This document shows, piece after piece, positions 20,909-31,726 of a stretch of DNA of 64,000 nt. Under the pieces are notes generated by a model, which saw only the letters and a list, made by a program, of their open reading frames with translations, ran no database searches and had not been told where the DNA came from. Source of the DNA: Spirogloea muscicola (lineage: Eukaryota > Streptophyta > Zygnematophyceae > Spirogloeales > Spirogloeaceae); assembly GCA_009602725.1 (NCBI GenBank), contig WELB01000192.1:144928-208927 (forward strand), given 5' to 3'. The translations under genes were made by a program, and so were the position numbers. Positions within the stretch are counted from its first letter, which is position 1, and the number at the start of each line of letters is the position of its first letter.

Positions 20909-23900
20909 CGACCTCGGCGGGGCACCCGAGGCGATGTCGCAGGCGCTGCATCGCTAGTCCTCGGGCCACCGCGGCCGCCGCCGCNCTGCCAACGTTCGAC
21001 GGCAGCGGCGGCGGCGGCGGCAGCGGCGGCGGCGGCGCCTCGTCGAGCGGCCTGGACGCGAAGCTGCGTAGCGGCCGCAACAGCTCGCTGATCCAGCATC
21101 CGGCGTACGGCGAGGTCGGGGGCCACCGCACCGTCTGCGTCAACGACCGCACGGCCTCGGAGCTCAACCACAAGGTGCGCCGCTGCACCGCCAGACGAGC
21201 TCTGCAGCATCAGCAGCAGCACAGAGGCATTCTGACGCGTCGGCCACTGCGATGTCAGTGACAAGCCTCACAAGCCGTTGCCTCATGCGCTGGTGCAGAG
21301 CAACTCGGTGTCCACGACCAAGTACACGGCCTTCACCTTCCTCCCCAAGGGCCTCTTCGAACAGGTCAGTGGGAGGCCCGAGCCCGCACATGCGGCAGCC
21401 ATTCCTGGCGCAGCCGTTGCACTTGCAGCCGCCCTTGATGGGACTGCCAGCACGAGGAACGGTTTGGCCGTGGCCGATGACATCTACTCGAAGTCCTATG
21501 CTTGCGGCTCGGCTGGCTGCGGCCGGCGCTTGCTGCCGCTCTGTACGTCAGGAGTATTGGCTTCCTATTTAGAAAAGCATTAGAGAAGGCCAAAGTCAAA
21601 GCGAGCATTCTCGTGCATCAGTCACCCCATCCAATTCTGGCCGCCTAGAGAGGACCCTCAAGGGTAGCTCATTTGTGAGGACAAGCGTCGCTGCTGCGAT
21701 GGGGCTCTATTTTTGTTCATCTGATTCGACGCCGCTGTCCTGGCACGCCCCTGCAGTTCCGGCGGGTAGCCAATTTCTACTTCCTGCTCATTGCCATCCT
21801 GTCCACCACCCCCATCAGGTAAGCGGATAGCCCTGCTCTTCGCACCAGGCGCCTCTGTGAGGTAGAAACTGTCACAGCCATGGAGCAACAGGCGGGAAAG
21901 GCAGGGAAAGGCTTACATTGGAGCGTTGACTGAGCTCCTCAAAGATGAGCAGATTGCTGGTGGATTTCCCTAGAGAGGGTTGCCGCGAAGGTTACCCACA
22001 AGTCTTCTGCCAGCTGAAGCTTGATCCTGCCTCGTTTGCGACATGTAGCCCTGTGCACCCGATTACAAATGTCGGCCCGCTCGTCTTGGTGCTGGCCGTC
22101 TCCCTCATGAAGGAGGCATTCGAGGACAGGGTGAGCCCTTTGGAAGTCAGAAGTGGGACTTGCCTGCTCTTGGCTTTTACATCCGGGAGACATTTATGCT
22201 TGAGGGCGCTGTAAATTAAGCATCATTTGCTATCGTGGTAATGGTCTTTTGAGTGCATCTGGCAAGCTGAGGTTGCTGCACCCTTTGTTGCCGCATCTGC
22301 AGAAAAGGTACAACAGCGACAAGGTGATCAATGCCAGTCCGACAGAAAGTCTCAGCGGGAGGGAGTGGGTGTCCGTTCCCTGGAGTGCAGTTAAAGTTGG
22401 CGACATAGTCAGGGTGAGCGCATAGCAGTCATGCTATGAGAGTGTCACGAGTGTGTAGCACCTTACTCACGAGTCTGTCCCCCTGCTTCCTGTAGTAACA
22501 GTGACAAGTAGCTAGTTGGACAGCCAGGCGAGCTCAGATCTGCTCCAATGCTGTAGACGTAGATGCACTGACGCAGTTTGCAAGAGCTGGACCTTTGTGC
22601 AGGTCAAGTGCGACCAATTCTTTCCCGCGGACCTTCTGTGCTTAGCGAGCACCAACGCGGACGGCATCTGCTACATCGAGGTAGGTGGTCGCTGGCAGTT
22701 GCACGCCTTCCTAAACAGAAATCCGGCAGCCCTCTGGAGCTTCAGTTGCAGCTCTGCATTGTCCGTATCGTCTGCATACAGCAAACGATCCTCTTGGGGT
22801 CACCTTGCAGACATCCAACCTTGATGGCGAAACAAACCTGAAAATACGCAAGGCGCTCGAACGGACTTGGGAGTATGTGACCTCTGAAGCGGCTGCTGAG
22901 TTCAAAGGTGAGAATGTGCTATGGAGTCAACAATATCAAGAAGTCCGTCATCCATTAATCAATCATCCATAAGAACTGAGCGGAGCTATGCGGCTGAAGC
23001 CCTACACATATAGCATCAAAGCCTAAGCAGTGCTTTGTGAAGGAGTGATTAAGCAGGGGTCACTGGATGTCACAGGCACAGTGGAGTGCGAGCAGCCTAA
23101 CAACTCACTGTACACCTTCACTGGCAATCTTGTGACTGGCAAGCAGACCCTTCCAGTGACTCCGAATCAAATACTGTTGCGGGTGAGGTCCGTCAGATGT
23201 CCACAGTGTCAGGGTTCTGATGCTCCAGCACTGCCTGGCGCGCAGGTGTCTCATAGGTCTGTCTTGCTTGTTTTGTTGCCCTGCTGTTTGGCCATGTCAA
23301 CATAATCTGGAGCCTTGCAGGGATGCAGTCTGCGAAACACAGAGTGGATCGTGGGTTGCGTCATTTTCACGGGTCATGAAACAAAGGTGAGTCATCACTT
23401 ACCTCATTTCATGCACAGGGGATGGGGAAGGCACTTGACAATGCAATCTGCAGAACCTTGTCTGTGGCCCTAATGTAGGTGGCCTGCAGGTGCATTGCAA
23501 ATGCTGGGGGAGCTGGATGTGCACGCTGTCAATGCTTGCATTGAGCTGCAATACGGGCAGCATAGAAAACCATAGTTGCATGGCTGATGCTTGATGCCTG
23601 AGGTCAACAGCTTAATTAGTATTGCGAAGTGACCACACTGGTAAGCTTCGTTCTGTAGAGCTGCCAGTAACAATCACAGGGCAGCCAAATAGAGGAAGGG
23701 AGGAGAAGTCGGAAGATCTGCTGGCCTTAGTGGTTACAGACAAGAGCTGACTTACCAACTGTAGCCTTGAGTGATGACCTAGTCCCTTCTTACATCCTTC
23801 TTACAACGTTGTGACCCGTGAGAGCTACTGATCTAGTACAGTGCTTTTGTTGTTAATAGGTGATGATGAACGCCATGGACGTCCCATCTAAACGCAGCAC

Positions 23901-26900
23901 GCTGGAGCGCAGGCTTGACAAACTAATCCTGATTCTTTTTCTTATCCTCTTCTTGTTGTGTTTCATTGGTGGCATTGGGAGGTGAGCAGTGAACCTGATA
24001 TTCTCAATAAGCGCATTATCTTTTTCAGCAGATCTCGACTTATCTTCGAACGATCTTAGGCAGTACAACCTACCAGCCAATCTGGAGATACATGCATGAT
24101 GCTGGGGAGTACGTGCTGATAACCGGCACTAAGTTGTGCTTATTATAGTGCGGTAAATTATACTATGGTGTGCAGTGCTGTGTTTCTTGATCGTAAGTAT
24201 TGGTACCTTCATCTGGAGGATGTGAAGGAAGCGCAGTATGACCCTAGCAATCGCTTCGTGGTGAGCATTGACTGATCCAATTTCTGACACAGACTTAGGA
24301 CCAAAGTTCCTTTGCTGGCATGAGATTTTACAAGAATGAGGACAAGTCTGCAGCAAGCTAGTAAGCCACATGAGGGTGCATCTGAACGGAGATACATTCG
24401 GTGATGCAGGTTGCAATACTAAACTTCTTCACTTTCTTGACTCTCTATTCAACAATCATACCCATTTCACTCTACGTGTCTATAGAGGTACTGCCTCAGT
24501 ACTTTCATGTTATGGTTGCCCTGCTTACAAGAACCATCCAAAGTACATGGTGCTCTTTCCTACAAGCATTGAAGTATGCAATTTCATCCCAGTTGCCTGA
24601 AGTTGCTCTGAAGTGATCCTTCTTATTGAGCATAGCAATGGCAACTGCTCTTTGCTTGCTTCAGATGATAAAGATTGTGCAGTCGACGCAATTCATCAAC
24701 AAGGACCTGAACATGTACTACAGAGAAACAGACACGCCAGCTCTTGCTCGGACGTCAAACCTTAACGAGGAGCTAGGGCAGGTACGAGATGTCAGAGTCA
24801 ATTTACAGACGCATCATGTGAGCAGCGCGGTGCAGTATTGGATGTTCATTTGAGCCTGTGTGCTGGCCTGTTGTGCTTGTCCAGATTGAGTACATCTTCT
24901 CGGACAAGACCGGTACCCTGACCCAGAACATGATGGAGTTCTTCAAGTGCTCGATTGGTGGCGTGATGTATGGGACAGGTGTGACTGAGATCCAGCGAGC
25001 CTCTGCCAAACGCACCGGCATAGCCCTTGACGAGGTACACACTCTTACATACACAGTTGCTATGAAGTGAACTGATGGGGACGTGATCCTCTTACGGAGG
25101 CCTTTATCACTAGAAGTAGATGCATTTGGGCCTGCCGGTGCTGACTGTTGCAATTTGCCTTCGCTCTGTGTAGTACGAGAGGTCTGAGGAAGCCGTGTAC
25201 GAGAAAGGCTTCAACTTTGACGACAAGCGACTCATGCGAGGAGCGTGGAGGAATGAGCCAGTTGCGGAGATTTGCAAGGTCTTTCTTGCTCTCTGACAGT
25301 CTGATTGTCAAGGCCGCTATAAGCAGTTGGTGATCACAGGATTGTGCAGATTGAGAGTGAGGCTGCGGCCTACAATCACTTGCAGGCAGCAGCAGAGAAA
25401 CACTGTAAGTGCTGCTGATTGTGTATTGCGTCCTGCAGAAACCTCATGACTGACCTCTTGTGCACGCAGGAGTTCTTTAGGTTGCTTGCCATCTGCCATA
25501 CGGTGCTCCCTGAAGGTGAGGAGACCACGGACAAGATTGAATACCAGGCTGCTTCACCTGACGAGGCAGCCCTTGTGGCTGCAGCCAAGAACTTTGGTTT
25601 CTTCTTTTACAGGTCCACACTGAGTGTCCCCTTTCCCAGCTGGTATTCTGAAATACCTTGTCACATGGCACGTGATTGGTCTGGCCTCTAAAAGAGGCAC
25701 TCCAATATCTGCGCCTCATAGCCAAAGCTCTGTGAGCCTCGCATAGTGAGTCTCATCTTACAGCAACACGCAGGCGCACGCCCACCACTATTCGGGTACG
25801 AGAGTCCCACGTGGAGAAGCTGGGAAGAATCATGGAGTCGGAGTATGAGATTCTTAACGTGCTTGAGTTCAACAGCACCCGGAAGCGGCAGTCTGTCATT
25901 TGCCGCTTTCCCAACGGCAGGCTTGTCTTGTACTGCAAGGTAGACAGCCCACTGCAAACATTGATTGCGTTCCTGGCTTGATCATTTGTAACAGTTTTGC
26001 TTAGGGGAGGGGGCTAACTCTTTCGACAAAATTGAAGAGTGTAGATTATGCTGTCTCTGAGGTAAAAGCTTCGCCCTGGATTTTGCAGGGTGCTGATAGT
26101 ATGATATTTGAGCGCCTATCAGAGAAGGGCTCAAAGTACAAAGACAGCACAAGGCAACATTTGGAGAAGTTTGGTTCTGACGGCCTCCGCACTTTGTGCT
26201 TGGCTTGTCGCGACCTGGATCCTGCATTCTACGAGGAGTGGAATGAGAAATTTGTGCTGGCCAAGTCCTCATTGAGGGAGCGTGAGCGCAAGCTTGACGA
26301 GGTATACCTTTAGTCTCGGTTCTCATGTGTGGCGCTTGTGAAAGACAACTCGATTTGGAGTTCGAGTTGAGGGCCTTCATTTCCCTTGCTTTTGTCAGGT
26401 TGCAGAAGAGGTGGAGAAGGAGCTTGTGCTTCTGGGGTGTACAGCCATTGAAGACAAGCTCCAAGATGGGGTGCCTGCATGCATCGAGACTATCTCTTCT
26501 GCAGGGATAAAGATATGGGTTCTGACAGGCGACAAGTTGGAAACCGCTATCAATATTGCCTATGGTAAATTTCCACTCACTGCATGTCAGCAGAACCTAG
26601 TATGACGAAGTGGCAACCTGCTTGAGACTGTCTTGTTTTGATTTGGTTGGCCAAGCCTTGCAGGAAGGCTATTGAGCCTACCTTGCACAGATTCGTCACC
26701 TGTCTATGGCTGACAAAGACAGGGCTAAGCTTACGGGCTCGTCCTACTTGCTGCAGCTTGCAGCCTCCTGACTAATGAGATGAAGCAGTTCATCATCAGC
26801 TCAGAGGCCGAAGTTATCAGAGAAGCAGAAGGAAAGGTAGTAGTTGACGTCTATGAAGCCAGCTCTGTATTTTTTGTTGCACTTTGGCAAGGAGAAGAGC

Positions 26901-29900
26901 CTCAGTATGAGATTCGTACACAAATTGTACACAAAATTCGTACACACACACAGATGCTTTTGACATGCCAGCCTTGCAAGCCAGCCAACATTTAGCTTGT
27001 GGTTGGGAAACGGCAGTGGTAGGTGTTAGTCCTTGCAACTGCTTTTGGATTTGTACAAGCAGGAAAGGTGTGTGCAGTATGTCCTTGTTCTGTAGATGAC
27101 TTACACTACCGTCTTGACCTTTGATTGGTCTGTCTTACCACAGAAGAATGCCCTGGAAGTGTCAAGGACCATACGGGAGTACGTAGTCAAGCAGCTACAA
27201 GATGCCATGCGGCAAGCGCTGTCAAACGAGCTTGACGGGGACGGGTTTGACATTGCTTTGGTCATTGATGGGCGATGCCTCATGTATGCACTAGAGCCGT
27301 CTCTCCGAGGGGACCTGGTCGGATTGGGTACTCGATGCAAGGCTGTGGTGTGCTGCCGCGTCTCACCCCTCCAGAAGGCTCAGGTGGGCAGGCTACACCC
27401 CAGCTCCGAGCAAAGTACTGAAGCAGCTAGATGAAGCTCAACGAGATGTCAGTTCCAAACTAGGTTGCTCAGATGCTCAAGAGGACTTCAAATTGCTAGA
27501 TTGAGGTGTAATAGTACTATGCTGTAGTATGTCATATCTAATGTGTCCGGTCTTGTTTCATCTCATTGTTCAGTCTCAGAGGCGTCTTATTTACCACTTA
27601 GAGCAAAGCTTTCCATGAAAGAGCTGCTACTGCTGTGCATTTGACATGATGTTTTCAGCCTACAATCATAATGTATTCGGCTGAGCTGGCAAAACGTACA
27701 TCAATAATTTGTTCTTGCCTATGGATGCTTGGCAACCATAGGTTACTACACTGATGAAGGAAGGGGCCGGAAAAATCACGCTGAGCATTGGGGACGGTGC
27801 CAACGACGTCAGCATGATTCAAGCGGCTCACATTGGCGTCGGTATCAGCGGTCAAGAGGGCATGCAAGCCGTCCTGGCTTCTGATTTCGCCATTGCTCAG
27901 TTCCGCTTCCTGACTGATTTGCTCTTGGTCCACGGTCGCCTCGCTTACATGCGATTGTCCAAGGTGAGGATTGTAGTTAGGTACCACCTTGCACCTGATG
28001 CTGCAAGAATATGGCATTGTTACGCAGTGATTGCTTCTGAGCAGGGTTGAGTACAAACCCATTCAAATGGTTTATGTAGCAGTTCCTTTGAGTACACATC
28101 ATCTTGATTCTCACCTTAGCATGAGTCCATGACAAAAAGGTCTATTGGATCCTAGCATTGGTTTACGTCATGCGCACGGGCAGCTAGGAATGACCACACA
28201 TTAGCTAGCTTAGTGGCATGAGCATGGCGAACACCAGAAGGATGTTGCTGTATGAACAAAGCTCTGACCTGAGTTTTAAGTGCAGGTGGTGGTTTACTTC
28301 TTCTACAAGAATCTGGCCTTCACTTTGACATCTTTCTGGTTCAACTGCTATGCTGGGTACTCAGGACAACGATTGTACGATGACTGGTTTCAGTCGTTGT
28401 TCAATGTTGCCTTCACTGCACTCCCAGTGATTGTTGTCGGGATCTTTGACCAGGCAAGTTCTCAGCTTCAGCAGCAATTGTGTAGCTTGTGTGCTTACGA
28501 CAAGCCCAGCTTCAGACTTGCTGCCTAATGTGCTGGAGCCTCGTGCTAATTCCAAGGCTATGAAGGCACACTTATGCGCATCCATACTGCACTCTTGACT
28601 CTGATGGCGCAGGACGTTGACCCAGCCACGAGCAAGATATACCCGCAGTTGTACAAGGCAGGTATCAGGAATATGTACTTTAACTGGTGGGTGATAACCC
28701 TCTGGCTCATCGCAGCCATTTACCAGTCCATCATATTCTTCTTCCTACCTCTGGGAGCCGGTGTCTCTCCCCTGAACAATGGAGCTCAGTCTCTGGGCCT
28801 CTGGGAGATTGGGACGATGGTGTACTCGGTGGTGATCATCAGTGTAAACCTCCGGCTGTTCATGGCAGTCTCCTTCTTCAACAAGTGGCACTTCTACAGT
28901 GTGCTCGGCTCCATAGGCTTGTGGTTCGTCGTGGTGCTCATCTATGATGCGCTTTCCCCCAGCTGGAGCAGCATCGAATCACAGGTCATACTTTGCTATC
29001 AAGTCCTACACAGGCATGGTTCTGATTGATGTCATTGGTAATGGTGGGCTCGTTGACCTGTCTTTAAAGTTTTGAGGCACTCGTAGTGACCTTTTCTCTA
29101 GCATGCTGTACCTTAGCAATGTGAGGTCGTTCATCTGCTCACTGCATCGCATTGTGAGCTGCAACAGGGCAATCAATACTGGGTCATCTACAACCTGCTA
29201 GGGACGGCCTACTTCTGGCTCATGGTCTTGTTCGCTCCATTTGTCGCGCTGATGTTTGACCTTCTATACCAGGGGTGAGTACATTGAGCTACTCCGAGTT
29301 GTGGGGTTTGTCAAAGCTGAGTAATACATGAGAAAGATGCAATGTTACAAGTGCAGGCACGTACAGGACTTCCAGACTACTTGATGGATGTTGCATAATA
29401 GAGGTGACATGAACTGCTCACTGTTCACTCTGGACCAACCTTGCTGCAGATTGCAGCGCTGGCTGAAGCCACACGACTACCAGATCATACAGGAGAATCT
29501 CAAATTCCACGGCGGCCTGGGTATCCCTCCCAGCGGCCACCTCGAGATGCAGTCTTTGACCAACGATGAGCCCGTCGTGAGGCCATCAGTGGAGGAGCAG
29601 CGACGGCGAGCCATGGCCGCGCTTCCCACCCTCGCCTCCAAGAAGCACACTGGGTTTTCCTTCGACAGCCCTGGCTTCGACTCCTTTTTTGCCATGCAGG
29701 TGAGAGTAACTTGGCTACCACTGTTCGAGATGTAGCAATAATAATCAGAAGTCATGTCTGCTTGACAGTTGCTCCTCTCGTAGTTTCAGTTCCTCCCTCT
29801 GAGGTACTGGTTGGCCAATTAGAGATTCAAGTATTTGTTGACTGTCCTCTACTCTCTCGCAACAGGAGGGCGTGTCATCTCCGGCGCGGTCTTGGGATGT

Positions 29901-30285
29901 TGCGCGGCGGGCGAGCATGACAAGGCGGCGCAGCCAGGCGGCGTCCCCCGAGTTCATTCCCTTCCCGCGGGTGCCCGAGCGGCCTCGCTCCTCGCAGCCC
30001 GTAACCACCGACGCCCTGCCAACATCCACATCCCCGTCGTCCTCAAGCTTCCCGGCCCAGCCGTCGCGGCAGTTCCGGCAGCCGGTCCACGGAGGGCTCG
30101 CCTTTGACTCCGCCTTCGCGCAGCAACCAATTGGTGACCCCTTCAGTGTGAGCAGTAGTCGCGGCAGCCATCGCGGCGAGCTCGCTTTGGGGGCGACCCC
30201 GCCGATCCTGGAGGCCCCTCCCCCTCCGCGGCAAGCGCAGAGGAGAGAGCCGCCTGACCCGTTCTCAGACATCTCGCTCATCTGA
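20665..30285 (+). CDS. ALA3: P4-type ATPase (aminophospholipid flippase), ALA3-like
   Basis: A P4-ATPase that flips phospholipids to the cytosolic leaflet; plant ALA3 acts in the trans-Golgi with an ALIS/CDC50 subunit. I read 27 in-phase exons: 20665-21174, 21299-21364, 21757-21818, 22049-22130, 22303-22413, 22603-22680, 22811-22907, 23076-23182, 23321-23386, 23860-23981, 24176-24260, 24410-24487, 24665-24781, 24885-25034, 25174-25278, 25470-25612, 25774-25939, 26089-26301, 26399-26564, 26757-26836, 27144-27383, 27742-27963, 28286-28453, 28613-28984, 29168-29274, 29450-29699 and 29866-30285 (about 1460 residues). Motifs: DGET (308-311), PISL (480), DKTGT (D534), TGDK (829) and GDGAND (965-970). 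[15 protein letters not shown] and [10 protein letters not shown] near the C-terminus are close to ALA3. The intron after 28453 starts with GC. The start is uncertain: the first ~125 residues are low-complexity and contain the N at 20985; 20665 is the only ATG in that frame. The tail after WDVARRASM is about 120 residues, longer than I recall for ALA3. Confidence 0.95.
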
Positions 30286-31035
30286 GCACATATTGTGGCA
30301 GCATCTGAAGTCCTGCACTGAGCCCGTGCGACGGGATGTAGCCCCCAGGGCGTCCTGCTGCCTCGCCTTTTCAACCCCTCCTCGATGCGTCCTGTTCTTG
30401 CGTGGCCTGGCTGGCCAACTCGGATGCTGAAGACGCCGCGCCGCCCAGCAGAGCGGCCGTCGCCAAGATGTCGCCGCCCACGGCGCTTCACTGTGAAGGT
30501 GGTGGTTGGAGCACGGGTAGGGGGTGGTGGTCGGAGCACGGGTAGGAGGTGCTCGAGGTCCAGCAGCGGAGCGAGAGGGCTGCGGCGAGGAAGTGGGCAG
30601 AAGGGTCTCTCACGGAGGGGGCGATGGGGAAACAGAAACAGCTCTTTCAATGAAAGGCAGTGGCTGTGAGAGGCCAGCCCAGAAGGAAGGACTCTTTCAG
30701 TGGAGGGCGATGGCTGTGATGGGCAAGCCCAGACAAGCAAAGTAGACAGAATGCGGAGGGGCCAGAAAAGCGCCAATGCACACAGCGACTCAAGTGGCCG
30801 CCGGGCTGGCCACTGGGTGGCAAGCCCAGCCATGAGCTCTTCCAGAACCCCTTCTTCTTCGAACAAGAGAGACATTCCAGTGGAGGGCGATGGCTGTAAG
30901 TGGCCAGCCCAAGTTAATGATTGAGTAGGGTTCCAAGGGGCCAGAAAAGTGCGAAAGCATGCAGCTTTGAAGTGGCCACTGGGTGCTCGACATCCCATGT
31001 CGAGCAGCCGCAGGTCAGAGATCTGATCACTGATC
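30286..31035 (-). mobile_element. C-type LINE tails and a C-terminal scrap
   Basis: ggctgtgagaggccagccca at 30662, a diverged repeat at 30712, and ggctgtaagtggccagccca at 30892 are minus-strand C-type tails, each followed by ..gaatg/aatgattgagtag.. text. At about 31030-30990 the minus strand reads ISDLRLLDMGCRAP, a diverged LSDxRLLTRGY end. 30286-30640 is the flippase 3' flank with GC-rich, unassigned sequence. Confidence 0.55.
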
Positions 31036-31407
31036 TCCGGAAGCAAGGCGCTTCCAGTAATAGAAACAGCGCGTCCAGCAGAGGCCGATGGCTGCGACTT
31101 GGTCTTCTTGGATCTGGCCAGCCCAAAAAAGGGGAGAGGAATGGACAGGGTGGAGGAGACGTGCTCGCCCGTCGAGGATAGGGGCTGTGGGGACGGCCGG
31201 CCCAACAAGGTTGAACAAGGTTCGAAGGTGGCCAGGGGAAGCGCACCGGGGGGTGTCGCCACGGCAGCCGTCAAGGCGGGCGCGGCGCGCTTGACGGCGG
31301 CCCGCCGACCTGCCCCGCCGTCAAGCGCCTCCGCACCCGCCGGGGGGGGAGGGAAGCAGCCGCAAAGGCCCCGCTCAACCCCCGCCGCACCCGCCGCGCC
31401 CGCCGCC
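31036..31407. other. GC-rich flank before assembly gap
   Basis: 31120-31215 holds tail-like text (aaaaaaggggagaggaatgg; cgtcgaggataggggctgtg). The rest is proline/alanine-coding GC-rich sequence that may be the 5' part of the next gene but cannot be confirmed across the gap. Confidence 0.35.
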
Positions 31408-31726
31408 NNNNNNNNNNNNNNNNNNNNNNNNNNNNNNNNNNNNNNNNNNNNNNNNNNNNNNNNNNNNNNNNNNNNNNNNNNNNNNNNNNNNNNNNNNNNN
31501 NNNNNNNNNNNNNNNNNNNNNNNNNNNNNNNNNNNNNNNNNNNNNNNNNNNNNNNNNNNNNNNNNNNNNNNNNNNNNNNNNNNNNNNNNNNNNNNNNNNN
31601 NNNNNNNNNNNNNNNNNNNNNNNNNNNNNNNNNNNNNNNNNNNNNNNNNNNNNNNNNNNNNNNNNNNNNNNNNNNNNNNNNNNNNNNNNNNNNNNNNNNN
31701 NNNNNNNNNNNNNNNNNNNNNNNNNN
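31408..31726. other. Assembly gap (319 N)
   Basis: A run of Ns in very GC-rich sequence. The start of the T-complex 11 gene must lie in or just before it. Confidence 1.

Noticed and set aside
25350-25405. Possible extra flippase exon with splice signals on both sides
   Set aside because: It is 55 nt, not a multiple of three, and joining 25278 to 25470 directly gives an uninterrupted match to the ALA3 sequence order.
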